Origin: Xanthomonas arboricola pv. guizotiae
Lineage (GTDB): Bacteria; Pseudomonadota; Gammaproteobacteria; Xanthomonadales; Xanthomonadaceae
Direction of reading: 5' to 3'
DNA length: 64,000 bases
Assembly (NCBI RefSeq): GCF_002940205.1
Contig: NZ_MDSK01000019.1
Location: 1-64,000 of the forward strand
Positions 1 through 8,880 of the stretch are shown piece after piece. The number at the start of each line of letters is the position of its first letter. The first letter of the stretch is position 1. The notes beneath the pieces are model-generated. The model made no database searches. It worked only from the letters and a program-made list of their open reading frames with translations, and was not told the DNA's origin. The position numbers were made by a program, and so were the translations under genes.

Positions 1-60
1 GGAAGTTGCCGCCGCTGCACTTCAATCCGCCGCAGCGTCTTTCCGTGTAGCTAGCCGCCC

Positions 61-88
61 ATCATAGCCGGCTTTTCCGTTTCGTCAA
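61..88 (-). promoter_or_regulatory. Strong sigma-70 promoter reading leftward off the window, rRNA-type
   Basis: On the minus strand the sequence reads TTGACG (83-88), a 16-bp spacer and TATGAT (61-66), close to the sigma-70 consensus. It lies downstream of tyrS and points out of the window. A GC-rich stretch follows the -10 box. I infer an rRNA operon promoter because of its strength and the lack of an ORF after it within the window, but the 16S gene itself is not visible. Confidence 0.5.
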
Positions 89-144
89 CACCTTAATTTC
101 AAGGAGTTTTCGAACCCTTTCCGCTCCGTTTCCGCGTTTGCGGG

Positions 145-186
145 CCGTTGCGTCGGGGGAGGCGAACTATATGCCCGACGCAACGG
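145..186. terminator. 13-bp perfect inverted repeat between tyrS and the leftward promoter
   Basis: The arms CCGTTGCGTCGGG (145-157) and CCCGACGCAACGG (174-186) are perfectly complementary around a 16-nt loop. It probably ends the leftward tyrS transcript before the promoter at 61-88, although no U-tract follows on the minus strand. A smaller 6-bp hairpin lies at 255-270. Confidence 0.45.
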
Positions 187-358
187 ATTTGGGAAGCGTT
201 TTGTGAAAAATTTTTCACGGATTTGCCAAAAACTTGCGCTGCGCCTCAATCGGCCGGGCTTTAGAGCCCGAGCGATCTAATAGAGCCAGTACTTCTATCT
301 GATGGGTGCAGCTTGCGTATCCATAGAGGCTACCGCCCTGCAGCAACCTCAAGGCAGG

Positions 359-1570
359 TCAGGCAGTAACGAGCGACACGCGAGCAAAATTACGTTTGCC
401 CACTTGTATGACGCCTTCGAAGCCGTGAGCGAAAACGCGGCTGGCATCTTCCACCACTTCGCCATCGATCTTGACCGCGCGCTCCTTGATCTTGCGGGTG
501 GCTTCGGAATTGCTCGGCGTCAGACCGGCGGCAGTCAGCAGACTGGCGAGGCGCAGCCCTTCGGCCGGAACCACCACTTCCTGTACCGGCAGCAGACTGG
601 TGTCGCCCTGACCTGTCACCACCGCGTGCCAGCCGGCGATGGCCTGCTCCGCGGTGGCAGCGTCATGGAAACGTGCGGCGAGTTCGCGCGCCAGCCGCAA
701 TTTGACCTCGCGCGGGTGCAGTTCGCCCGAGGCGACCTGCGCCTTCAGGCGTTCTGCTTCGACCATGCTGATGTCGAAGGACAGCAGATCGATCCAGCGC
801 CAGGTCAGCGCGTCGCCGATCTTCATGGTCTTGGTGACGATGTCGATGGCCGGCTCGTTGATGCCGATGTAGTTGCCCAGCGACTTGGACATCTTGGCCA
901 CGCCGTCCAGGCCTTCCAGCAGCGGCATGGTCAGCACGACCTGCGGGGCCTGGCCGTAGTGCTCCTGCAGGCCACGCCCCATCAACAGGTTGAACTTCTG
1001 GTCGGTACCGCCCAGTTCGACGTCCGCCTTCAGGGCGACCGAGTCGTAGCCCTGGACCAGCGGATACAGGAATTCGTGGATGGCGATCGGCTGCTGGCCA
1101 GTGAAGCGCTTGGCGAAGTCGTCGCGCTCGAGCATGCGCGCCACCGTGTGCTGTGCGGACAGCTTGATCATGTCGGCCGCGTTCATCTGGCCGAACCATT
1201 CGGAGTTGAAGCGCACTTCGGTGCGTTCGCGGTCCAGGATCTTGAAAACCTGCTCCTCATAGGTCCGGGCATTGGCCAGCACATCCTCGCGGCTGAGCGG
1301 TTTGCGGGTGGCGTTCTTGCCGCTCGGGTCGCCGATCATGCCGGTGAAGTCGCCGATCAGAAAGATCACCTGATGGCCGAGCTGCTGGAACTGCCGCATC
1401 TTGTTGAGAAGCACGGTGTGGCCCAGATGCAGATCCGGCGCAGTGGGATCGAAGCCGGCCTTTACCCGTAGCGGGGCACCGGTCTTGAGCCGTGCTTCGA
1501 GCTGATCGAGCTTGAGGATCTCTTCGGCGCCACGGCCAATGAGTGCGAGGGATTCTTCGATAGTGGCCAA
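359..1570 (-). CDS. tyrS: Tyrosyl-tRNA synthetase
   Basis: This cytoplasmic enzyme charges tRNA-Tyr with tyrosine. The 403-residue protein is a class I synthetase: the HIGH-type signature HLGH is at residues 48-51 and KMSKS at 226-230, with tyrosine and tRNA contacts expected between them. The last 65 residues (about 340-403) look like an S4 RNA-binding domain. The spacing of motifs and the length resemble the TyrZ-type subfamily rather than the E. coli TyrS type. The gene is divergent from the M23 peptidase gene and followed by a hairpin and a probable rRNA promoter. Start ATG at 1570 opens directly on the conserved MATIEESL N-terminus. Confidence 0.97.
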   Translation of the reverse strand: MATIEESLALIGRGAEEILKLDQLEARLKTGAPLRVKAGFDPTAPDLHLGHTVLLNKMRQFQQLGHQVIFLIGDFTGMIGDPSGKNATRKPLSREDVLANARTYEEQVFKILDRERTEVRFNSEWFGQMNAADMIKLSAQHTVARMLERDDFAKRFTGQQPIAIHEFLYPLVQGYDSVALKADVELGGTDQKFNLLMGRGLQEHYGQAPQVVLTMPLLEGLDGVAKMSKSLGNYIGINEPAIDIVTKTMKIGDALTWRWIDLLSFDISMVEAERLKAQVASGELHPREVKLRLARELAARFHDAATAEQAIAGWHAVVTGQGDTSLLPVQEVVVPAEGLRLASLLTAAGLTPSNSEATRKIKERAVKIDGEVVEDASRVFAHGFEGVIQVGKRNFARVSLVTA

Positions 1571-1666
1571 CCACAGACTCCAGCGGCGTTTGCCGTCAAC
1601 AACGTGAACGATGTTAAACGCGGGTTAATTCCGCGCCAAATGAAAATGTTGAACAGGCTCAATGGT

Positions 1667-1695
1667 TTGACGCGCTGTTACAGGCTGTCTATGGT
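1667..1695 (+). promoter_or_regulatory. Candidate sigma-70 promoter of the M23 peptidase gene
   Basis: TTGACG (1667-1672), a 17-bp spacer and TATGGT (1690-1695) lie 45 bp upstream of the start codon of the peptidase gene, in the 170-bp divergent region shared with tyrS. Confidence 0.5.
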
Positions 1696-1740
1696 AACGG
1701 CGATTGGGCTCGCACTTCGAGCCAGCGAGGAATTTGAACG

Positions 1741-3159
1741 ATGCAGAACTCAGAGCAGGGCCGTGCACGCAAGCGGCGCTTTCACGAACGCCTCCACGTC
1801 CTCCACGACACTGCCCTGCATCGCAAGCTCAAGGCGCATCTCCCGGCGGCGTTCAACGACCGGTGGACACGCCGTCACTGGATCCATGCCAGCCTGTTCG
1901 CGACCATCGGTGCGCTGGTGGCCACGATCGTGCCGGGCTTCTCCAACGCCATCGATACTCCGCTGTCCAGCCATTCCACGCTGGCATTGCCGTTGCCGCC
2001 GCTGGTGCCGAGCCGCAAGCAACTGGCGCCGAGCACCGATTGGGAAATTCTGCAGGTCAAGTCGGGCCAGACGCTGAGCACCTTGTTCGGCGAGCTGGGG
2101 ATTCCGACCACGGTGATGTACCAGGTGCTGGCGCATCCGGGCACCAAGGAGGCGCTGACCAAGCTGCGTCCGGGCGCGGAGATCGCGTTCGACATGCCGA
2201 CGCCGGGGCAGCTGCGCGCCCTGCGCTTTGATCGCGACGACAGTCATCGGGTGGAGCTGCGCCTGCTGGGAGATGCCGTGCGCGAGAACGTCACCGAACG
2301 CGCGACCACCACGCGCACGGTGGTGGCGAGCGGGGAAATCAGCAGCTCGCTGTACGCCTCGGCCGGCAAGTCGGGGTTGTCGCCGGCAGCGGTGGCGATC
2401 ATGACCGACGAGATCTTCAAGTACGACATCGACTTCGACAAGGATCTGCAGCCGGGCGATCGTTTCAGCGTGGTGATGGACGAAACCTGGCGCGAGGGCG
2501 AGCGGATCAATACCGGCGACATCCTGGCGGCGACCTTTACCACTGGCGGCAAGACCTACACCGGTTTCCGCTTCGAGCGTGCCGGCAAGCCGGCCGAGTA
2601 TTTCGACATCACCGGTCGGCCGTTGAAGAAGAGCTTCATCCGCATGCCGGTGGCCTACAGCCGCATCAGCTCGACCTTTGGCGCACGCAAGCACCCGGTG
2701 CTGGGCACCATGCGCATGCACAAGGGCGTGGACTACGCGGCAGCCTCGGGCACGCCGATCATGGCCGCCGGCGATGCGCGGGTGGTGTTCGTCGGCACCC
2801 AGCGCGGCTACGGCAATGTGGTGATCCTCGACCACGGCAAGAACTTCAGTACGCTGTACGGGCACATGTCGCGCTTCGGCAAGATCAAGGCCGGCCAGCG
2901 CATCAACCAGGGCACGGTGATCGGCTATGTCGGCATGACCGGCCTGGCGACCGGCCCGCATCTGCATTACGAATTCCGTGTCGCCGGGCAGCAGCGCAAT
3001 CCGATGTCGGTCACCATGCCGCCGCCCGAGCCGCTGCAGGGTGCCGAGCTGGCCGCCTTCCGCGCGCAGACGGCGCCGGCACTGGCGCGTATCGAAGGCA
3101 TGGAGAAGTTGATCTATGCCGACGCCGGCAAGCCTGCCAAGGACAAGCCGCGCGGTTGA
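1741..3159 (+). CDS. M23 family murein endopeptidase with N-terminal membrane anchor
   Basis: Predicted zinc endopeptidase that cuts peptide cross-links of peptidoglycan in the periplasm. The 472-residue protein has a basic N-terminal tail, one membrane segment around residues 50-66, an OapA/LysM-like segment near 95-155, and a C-terminal LytM domain. The zinc ligands are visible as H327/D331 (HKGVD) and H407/H409 (HLH), the standard M23 pattern. Overall it resembles the MepM/YebA type. It is divergent from tyrS and lies 283 bp before anmK; the gap holds no gene. Substrate specificity is inferred from the family. Together with anmK and the AmpG-like gene it forms a wall-turnover neighbourhood. 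Confidence 0.9.
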   Translation: MQNSEQGRARKRRFHERLHVLHDTALHRKLKAHLPAAFNDRWTRRHWIHASLFATIGALVATIVPGFSNAIDTPLSSHSTLALPLPPLVPSRKQLAPSTDWEILQVKSGQTLSTLFGELGIPTTVMYQVLAHPGTKEALTKLRPGAEIAFDMPTPGQLRALRFDRDDSHRVELRLLGDAVRENVTERATTTRTVVASGEISSSLYASAGKSGLSPAAVAIMTDEIFKYDIDFDKDLQPGDRFSVVMDETWREGERINTGDILAATFTTGGKTYTGFRFERAGKPAEYFDITGRPLKKSFIRMPVAYSRISSTFGARKHPVLGTMRMHKGVDYAAASGTPIMAAGDARVVFVGTQRGYGNVVILDHGKNFSTLYGHMSRFGKIKAGQRINQGTVIGYVGMTGLATGPHLHYEFRVAGQQRNPMSVTMPPPEPLQGAELAAFRAQTAPALARIEGMEKLIYADAGKPAKDKPRG

Positions 3160-3442
3160 GTGGCGGCGGCTGACTTCTCGGCCGCCGACATGGCCATCGC
3201 CGATCGGATGGCTGCATACCGTTCGCGCAGGGGCTTCTAGCTCCCGCAACACCGCGGCCGGCGCCGGATCGCTGCCAGCGGCCAGTGGACACCATGATGC
3301 CGACGCGGCCGTCGGCACTGCCGGTGCGGCGCCTGCCTGACGAACGTACAGCCCATTGGCCTCACCGCGATGCGTGCAGGGCCGGTTGACTCTCCAAGCC
3401 GGGCTGCACAAGCTGCACGACCACTGTGCAACTGGCCCTGGC

Positions 3443-4585
3443 ATGTCCGCTCCGGAACACCTGGAATCCCCGCTGTACCTGGGCCTGATGTCCGGCACCA
3501 GCGCCGACGGCATCGATGCCGCACTGGTGCGCTTTGCCGATGACAGCCATCGCCGCTGCGAACTGGTTGCCGGCACCACCGTGGCCTGGGAGCCGCAACT
3601 GCGCGACACGCTGGTGATGCTGGGCCAGGGCGCCGACGTGATCGCCATCGATGCGCTTGGACACCTGGATGCGCAGGTGGGGCTGGCGTTTGCGGCCGCG
3701 GCCAATCAACTGATCCGCGACAGCGGCATCGCGCGTGCGCGCGTTCGCGCGATCGGCTCGCATGGGCAGACCATTCGACATCGACCCAAGGCCGATCCGG
3801 CCTTCACCTGGCAGATCGGCGATGCCAGCCGGATTGCCGAGCACACCGGCATCACCACGGTGGCCGATTTCCGCCGTCGCGATGTGGCTGCCGGCGGCCA
3901 GGGCGCGCCGCTGATGCCGGCCTTCCATCTGGCCATGCTGGGCACGGGCGATGAAGACCGCGCGGTGCTCAATCTGGGCGGCATCGGCAACCTGACGCTG
4001 ATTCCGCGCGATGGCGCGGTGCTGGGCTTCGATACCGGGCCGGCCAACGCGTTGCTGGACAGCTGGTGCCAGCAGCATCGCGGCACGGCGTTCGATGCCG
4101 ACGGTGCGTTTGCCGCCAGCGGGCGCGTCGATACCGCACTGCTGCAGGCGTTGCTGGCCGACCCGTGGTTTGCGCTGGCGCCGCCCAAGAGCACCGGGCG
4201 CGAGCAGTTCCATCTGGACTGGGCGATGCAGGCGATGCGGTCACTGGGACACGTGGCGCTGTCTGCGGCCGATGTGCAGGCGACCCTGCTCGAACTGACC
4301 GCGGCCAGTGTCGCCGACGCGTTGCTGCGGCTGCAGCCTGATACTCGCCGCGTGCTGGTGTGCGGTGGCGGGGTACGCAATCCGGTGTTGATGGCACGAC
4401 TGGCAGCGCGACTGCCGGGCGTGGTGGTGGAATCCAGCGCGCGGCATGGACTGGATCCGGACTATCTGGAGGCGATGGGGTTTGCATGGTTGGCCGCCGA
4501 GCTGCTGGCGGGCCGTACAGCCAACCTGCCGTCGGTGACCGGGGCGGCCGGGCCGCGGTTGCTGGGAGCGATCCATCCGGCATGA
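3443..4585 (+). CDS. anmK: Anhydro-N-acetylmuramic acid kinase
   Basis: Phosphorylates and opens 1,6-anhydro-MurNAc to MurNAc-6-phosphate during peptidoglycan recycling in the cytoplasm. The 380-residue protein has the family signature [12 protein letters not shown] at residues 14-25, which forms part of the ATP site, and a C-terminal glycine-rich CGGGVRNP segment typical of the ASKHA fold. An upstream extension of the frame to 3356 exists, but the ATG at 3443 begins just before the conserved N-terminal strand and fits the family length. The gene follows a murein endopeptidase and is near an AmpG-like permease, consistent with its role. Confidence 0.96.
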   Translation: MSAPEHLESPLYLGLMSGTSADGIDAALVRFADDSHRRCELVAGTTVAWEPQLRDTLVMLGQGADVIAIDALGHLDAQVGLAFAAAANQLIRDSGIARARVRAIGSHGQTIRHRPKADPAFTWQIGDASRIAEHTGITTVADFRRRDVAAGGQGAPLMPAFHLAMLGTGDEDRAVLNLGGIGNLTLIPRDGAVLGFDTGPANALLDSWCQQHRGTAFDADGAFAASGRVDTALLQALLADPWFALAPPKSTGREQFHLDWAMQAMRSLGHVALSAADVQATLLELTAASVADALLRLQPDTRRVLVCGGGVRNPVLMARLAARLPGVVVESSARHGLDPDYLEAMGFAWLAAELLAGRTANLPSVTGAAGPRLLGAIHPA

Positions 4586-4675
4586 CAGGCCTGGATCAGT
4601 GCGAGCGTCCGCAGCCGCAGCATCCTCGCGCCGAATGGATTCGCACGCGAGGCAGCGCTGGCTGACCGTTTGCAG

Positions 4676-4903
4676 CTACGGACTATTCCCCGCCGGCAGC
4701 GCCTTGAGCGCGGCAATCGCTTCGGCCAGGGCATCGACTTCCGGGTGTTGCAGGCCGCCGGTGACTTCGTATTCGCTGGCGAACAGGCCCTGTTCGAGCA
4801 GATGCATCACGGTCTGGTGCTGGGTCCAGCCGCGTGCGACGGAGATACGACGAATCCTGTCCACCAGCAATGGATCGATGTCCCGCAACAGCAGATCGGT
4901 CAT
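4676..4903 (-). CDS. Small ribbon-helix-helix-like protein of unknown function
   Basis: A 75-residue protein beginning MTDLLLRDIDPLLVDRIRRI. A short beta strand is followed by two helices around RGWTQHQTVMHLLEQGL, which resembles the Arc/MetJ ribbon-helix-helix fold; this is pattern recognition, not a proven match. The start at 4903 is chosen because GAGG stands 7 nt upstream on the minus strand; a longer reading to 4987 adds 28 low-complexity residues. It lies 58 bp downstream of the AmpG-like gene on the same strand and may share its transcript. No toxin partner is adjacent. It could be a small regulator. Confidence 0.6.
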   Translation of the reverse strand: MTDLLLRDIDPLLVDRIRRISVARGWTQHQTVMHLLEQGLFASEYEVTGGLQHPEVDALAEAIAALKALPAGNSP

Positions 4904-4961
4904 GCTTTGCCTCGTGCACTGCGCTGCCCCGCCTGCATCATCGGCAACCTTGGCGGCCGTT

Positions 4962-6257
4962 TCAATCCGGGCGCCCATCGCGGGCATCCAGCCGCGGCCA
5001 CAGCCAGGCGAGCAAGGCCAGCGTGGGAACCACGGTCAGGGCGCTGAGGATGAAGAAGGTGCTGTAGGAGGTGGCCTCGACCAGGAACCCGGATACACCG
5101 CCGGCGAACTTACCCGGCAAATTGGCCAGCGACACCAGCAAGGCGTACTGGGTGGCGGTGAAATTGCGATTTGTCAGCGATGACATGAAGGCCACCAGCA
5201 CGGTACCGGCGAACCCCTGGAACAGATTGTCGGCACTGAGTGCGGCGTAGAACGCCCACAATTTGCCAGGGTTCTGCGCCATCAGCAAAAACGCCAGGTT
5301 GGACAGCGCCACGCCCAGGGCGGCCACCAGCAGCATGCGACGGAAGCCGAACGCCGCCACCGCCGCACCGCCGGCGAATGCGCCGACGATGCCCATCCAT
5401 ACACCGAACAGCTTGGACACCGTGGCGATGTCGGCCTTGGTGTAGCCAGAATCCAGATAGAACGGCCCGGCCATCACGCCGATCACCTGATCCGGGAACT
5501 TGAACAGGCCGACAAATGCCAGCAGGACGATGCCCAGCGCCAGCCCATTGCTGGAGAAGAAACTGGAAATGGGCTGCCAGAATGCGTCGGCGACATCGAT
5601 GCGACGCACCACCGTAACCGCGGGGCGGTCCGGCTCGCGGCATACCAGGGTGGTGATGATCGGCAGCAGCATCAGCGCCGACATGGCCAGGTACGCCGAG
5701 GTCCAGTTGAGGTATTCGGCCAGGTATAGCGCCCCGGCGCCACCGAGGATCAGGCCGATGCGATAGCCCAGGGTGTAGGTCGCCGCCAAGGCCGCTTGCG
5801 CCGTGTCCGGGGCGACTTCGATGCGGTAGGCATCCACCACCGAATCCTGCGTGGCGCCCCAGAACGAGGCGAACAGCACCCAGGCGACCAGGCCGGTGAC
5901 ACTCATCTCCGGGCGCGAAAACGCCAGTGCGAACAGGCCGGCAGTGACGCCGAGTTGCGAGACCAGCAGCCAGGAACGCCGGCGGCCCAGAAACGCGGTG
6001 AGCGGGAACGCATAGCGGTCGATCAGCGGAGCCCACAGGAACTTGAGCAGGTAGAAGAAGCTGGCCAGGCTGATCAAGCCGATGCTGCCCAGATCCAGGC
6101 CGACATCGCGCAGCCGGGTGGACAGGGTCTGCGAGGCGATCAACAGGAACGGCAGACCGCTGCCGAAACCCAGCAGTGCCATGGTTGCCGCCGATGGCGT
6201 GGCGAAGGCCTGCCGGATGCCGCGCAGTCCTTTGTAGTTGGGTACAAGCTTAGTCAT
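4962..6257 (-). CDS. AmpG-like major facilitator transporter
   Basis: A 431-residue inner-membrane protein of the major facilitator superfamily with about 12-14 hydrophobic segments. The GFGSGLPFLLIA segment near residue 30 and the loop with FLGRRRSW resemble AmpG, the permease that imports GlcNAc-anhydroMurNAc muropeptides. AmpG imports the substrate pool that AnmK and other recycling enzymes process, and anmK is 380 bp away on the other strand. The start at 6257 gives a short cytoplasmic tail before the first membrane helix; the frame is open upstream to 6443 but has no membrane-protein character there. The substrate is inferred and this could be a paralogue. The 241 bp between its start and the end of xthA hold nothing I recognise. 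Confidence 0.8.
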   Translation of the reverse strand: MTKLVPNYKGLRGIRQAFATPSAATMALLGFGSGLPFLLIASQTLSTRLRDVGLDLGSIGLISLASFFYLLKFLWAPLIDRYAFPLTAFLGRRRSWLLVSQLGVTAGLFALAFSRPEMSVTGLVAWVLFASFWGATQDSVVDAYRIEVAPDTAQAALAATYTLGYRIGLILGGAGALYLAEYLNWTSAYLAMSALMLLPIITTLVCREPDRPAVTVVRRIDVADAFWQPISSFFSSNGLALGIVLLAFVGLFKFPDQVIGVMAGPFYLDSGYTKADIATVSKLFGVWMGIVGAFAGGAAVAAFGFRRMLLVAALGVALSNLAFLLMAQNPGKLWAFYAALSADNLFQGFAGTVLVAFMSSLTNRNFTATQYALLVSLANLPGKFAGGVSGFLVEATSYSTFFILSALTVVPTLALLAWLWPRLDARDGRPD

Positions 6258-6498
6258 GCGTATGGCCACTGGGAACGGGTGCTGATCATTGCCGGGCGGG
6301 CAGTATCGCTGGCCGCTGCGCGGATTGACCTGCCGGAAACGCATGATTGGCGCCATGAAGGATCCACCGCCATCAGGCTGCGGCCGGGCACAGCCTGCAC
6401 GCACTCGACGTTGATCTCCACGCAACGGCTGGAAGCACACCACTGGGGGGCCTGGCCAACCGGACCCATGCTCGTCACTGCCAGCTGCGCGCCCTCAC

Positions 6499-7299
6499 TC
6501 ACTCCGCGTAATCCACGCTGTACGGCGCGTGGTCGGAGAAGCGCTGCTCGCGGTAGATGGAGCAGGCCTTCACCTTGTCGCGCAGGCCGGGGGTGACCAG
6601 TTGGTAGTCGATGCGCCAACCGACGTTGTTGGTGCGCGCCGCGCCGCGGTTGCTCCACCAGGTGTAGTCCTGGCCCTGGGGATGCAGCACGCGGTAGGTA
6701 TCGACCCAGCCGCGGCCGCTGGCGGCGTTGGCGTCTTCCAGCGCATCGGCGCACAGGCCGTTGAGCCAGTCGCGCTCGGGCGGCAGGCAGCCGGAATTCT
6801 TCTGGTTGGATTTCCAGTTCTTGATGTCCAGCGCCGAGCGCACGATGTTCCAGTCGCCGCACAGCACGTACTGCCGGCCGCTGGCCAGCCACTGCTCCAG
6901 GATCGGCCGCAGCCATTCCATCACCTGGAACTTGTAGCCCTGACGCAACTCGCCCGACGAGCCGGACGGGATATAGAAGGACACCACGCTGAGGTTGCCG
7001 AAGCGCGCTTCGACATAGCGGCCTTCTTCGTCGAACTCGGGCCAGCCCAGCGCGGTGCGCACTTCGTCGGGCTCGTGCCTGCTGTAGATGGCCACACCGC
7101 TATAGCCCTTCTTGGTGCTGGCGTCGCGGAACCAGGCCTTGTAGCCGGTGGGCAGGAACTTGGGACCGGCCAGCTGATGCTCCTGGGCCTTGGTCTCCTG
7201 CACGCACAGCACGTCGGCGTCCTGGTCGGCGAACCACTCGAAGAAACCCTTGGTGACGGCCGAGCGCAGGCCGTTGGCGTTGAAACTGATGATGCGCAT
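6499..7299 (-). CDS. xthA: Exodeoxyribonuclease III
   Basis: AP endonuclease and 3'-5' exonuclease of base excision repair. The 266-residue protein carries the exonuclease-endonuclease-phosphatase fold: NANGLR at 8-13, the metal-binding QETK motif at residues 34-37, GDWNI in the middle and the catalytic FSDHAPY near the C-terminus. The true start is the ATG at 7299, opening on MRIISFNANG; upstream codons in frame run into a dispersed intergenic repeat. The gene is divergent from pyrE, and the repeat element fills the space between the two start codons. Confidence 0.95.
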   Translation of the reverse strand: MRIISFNANGLRSAVTKGFFEWFADQDADVLCVQETKAQEHQLAGPKFLPTGYKAWFRDASTKKGYSGVAIYSRHEPDEVRTALGWPEFDEEGRYVEARFGNLSVVSFYIPSGSSGELRQGYKFQVMEWLRPILEQWLASGRQYVLCGDWNIVRSALDIKNWKSNQKNSGCLPPERDWLNGLCADALEDANAASGRGWVDTYRVLHPQGQDYTWWSNRGAARTNNVGWRIDYQLVTPGLRDKVKACSIYREQRFSDHAPYSVDYAE

Positions 7300-7303
7300 A
7301 GGC

Positions 7304-7414
7304 CGGGAATAAGGAGTCGGGAATAGGGAATCGTAAAGCCTACCCCAGCGCAGCTGCGAAGGCTGCCGAGGCGCGATGCGTTTACCATTCGCGATTCTCC
7401 ATTCCCCATTCCTG
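7304..7414. repeat. Dispersed GGGAATCGGGAATCG-type inverted repeat, complete copy
   Basis: Left arm (7304-7338) is made of GGGAAT/AAGGAGTCGGGAAT units ending in TCGTAAA. The right arm (7381-7414) is its imperfect complement with TTTACCATTC and CCATTCCCCATTCC units. It fills the region between the xthA and pyrE start codons and ends 3 nt before the pyrE ATG. The same units occur at 13277-13300, 57206-57228 and 62784-62868. Confidence 0.75.
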
Positions 7415-7417
7415 TCA

Positions 7418-8077
7418 ATGACCGACCACCGCACCCGTTTCCTGCAGCTGGCCCTGGGCGCCGATGCCCTGCGCTTTGGCGAGTTCACGCTCAAGTCCGG
7501 GCGGCTCAGCCCGTATTTCTTCAATGCCGGGCGCTTCGATTCGGGCGCCAAGACGGCGCAGTTGGCGCAGTGCTATGCCGATGCGATCGACGCGGCCGGG
7601 GTGGAGTTCGATCTGTTGTTCGGGCCGGCCTACAAGGGCATCCCGCTGGCGACCGCACTGGCCTGCGCCTATGCCGGACGCGGGCGCGACCTGCCGCTGG
7701 CGTTCAACCGCAAGGAAGCCAAGGACCATGGCGAGGGCGGCAGCCTGATCGGTGCGCCGCTTGAGGGCCGCAAGGTGCTGATCGTCGACGACGTGATCAC
7801 CGCCGGCACCGCGATCCGCGAGGCGCTGGGCACCATCCGTGGCGCCGGCGGCATTCCGTCCGGGATCGTGGTGGCGCTGGACCGGCAGGAGATCGCTTCC
7901 GAGCAGGATCGCCGCTCGGCTGCGCAGGCGGTGGCGGCCGAGGCCGGCATCCCGGTGATCGCAGTGGCCAACCTGGTCGACCTGCTTGCTTTTGCGGCAG
8001 GAAACGCCGACCTTGTGGGCTTCCGGGAACCGCTGCTGGCCTATCGTGGCCGCTACGGCACCGACACCACAGGCTGA
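7418..8077 (+). CDS. pyrE: Orotate phosphoribosyltransferase
   Basis: Transfers phosphoribose from PRPP to orotate to make OMP in pyrimidine synthesis. The 219-residue protein contains the PRPP-binding signature VLIVDDVITAGTA and the conserved GPAYKGIPLA segment, with KEAKDHGEGG forming the flexible catalytic loop. The start at 7418 opens on MTDHRTRFLQLALG as in other PyrE proteins; no clear Shine-Dalgarno site is visible because the intergenic repeat reaches almost to the start codon. The next gene begins 25 bp downstream on the same strand. Confidence 0.96.
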   Translation: MTDHRTRFLQLALGADALRFGEFTLKSGRLSPYFFNAGRFDSGAKTAQLAQCYADAIDAAGVEFDLLFGPAYKGIPLATALACAYAGRGRDLPLAFNRKEAKDHGEGGSLIGAPLEGRKVLIVDDVITAGTAIREALGTIRGAGGIPSGIVVALDRQEIASEQDRRSAAQAVAAEAGIPVIAVANLVDLLAFAAGNADLVGFREPLLAYRGRYGTDTTG

Positions 8078-8102
8078 CGGCAGGCGACAGGGGGCTGCGA
8101 CG

Positions 8103-8765
8103 ATGCCGAAACACACCCGTTTGGCGTTACTCGCCGCCGTTGCGGCAGCCGTGGCCACCGCGCCTGCCATCGGCCAGGACAAGCCGGCCGCGAAGAAGCT
8201 GTATTGCTGGAACCAGAACGGCGCCCGGGTGTGCAGCGATACGCTGCCGCCGGAGGCGGTCAATCAGGCGCGCGACGAATTCAACGCCAGGAGCGGCATG
8301 CGCAGCGCCGAGGTGCAGCGCGCGATGAGCAGCGACGAGCGCGCTGCCGCCGCGGCCAGCGAGCAGCAACGCCAGGCCGACCTGGCCGCCGAGCAGATGC
8401 GCCAGCGCACCGACCAGGCGATGTTGATGTCCTACCAGAGCGAGGACGATCTGCGCCGGGTGTTCAACGAGCGCATCGCCATCGTCGACAACAACATCCA
8501 CACCGCGCGCTTCAATGTGACCAGCCTGCGCGAAGGGTTGGCCAGCATGCTGCGCAGCGCCGGCGACCGCGAACTGGCCGGCCAGGCGGTGGCCGACAAG
8601 CTGGCCGCCGACATCCAGCAACGCCATCGCGAGCTGATGGCGCAGCTGCGTCTGCAGACCAGCTTCGAGCAGCAACGGGTGGCGCTGGACAGCGAGATCG
8701 CCGACATCCTGCAGCGCTACCGGGCGATGAAGGAGCCGCCGGCCGGCGTGGCGCCCAGCGGCTGA
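8103..8765 (+). CDS. Exported DUF4124-like protein with coiled-coil body
   Basis: A 220-residue protein of unknown function. Residues 1-25 form a signal peptide (MPKHTRLALLAAVAAAVA and an Ala-rich cleavage region). The mature N-terminus, KKLYCWNQNGARVCSDTLPP, resembles the DUF4124 pattern of an aromatic residue, a glycine turn and SDTPP. The rest is helical, rich in Glu, Arg and Gln, and probably a periplasmic coiled coil. It follows pyrE by 25 bp and precedes parA by 115 bp. DUF4124 proteins are found in many envelopes of proteobacteria without an assigned activity, so none is given here. Confidence 0.8.
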   Translation: MPKHTRLALLAAVAAAVATAPAIGQDKPAAKKLYCWNQNGARVCSDTLPPEAVNQARDEFNARSGMRSAEVQRAMSSDERAAAAASEQQRQADLAAEQMRQRTDQAMLMSYQSEDDLRRVFNERIAIVDNNIHTARFNVTSLREGLASMLRSAGDRELAGQAVADKLAADIQQRHRELMAQLRLQTSFEQQRVALDSEIADILQRYRAMKEPPAGVAPSG

Positions 8766-8880
8766 CCGGCGCAGCCGTCATTCCCGCCCGTGCAGCGCAC
8801 TGCGGCGGGCGGCATTTCCCGATCCGACGCCCTGCCCGCATAATGGCCGGTCTTACTCCCTGCCCACGAGGCTCTCCCGC

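Noticed and set aside
1750-3705. A 651-codon frame antisense to the M23 peptidase gene
   Set aside because: Low-complexity Arg/Ala composition, no motif, and it overlaps a gene with catalytic residues in place.
4962-6443. A longer N-terminus for the AmpG-like protein
   Set aside because: The added 62 residues are hydrophilic and low complexity; the ATG at 6257 fits the transporter family.
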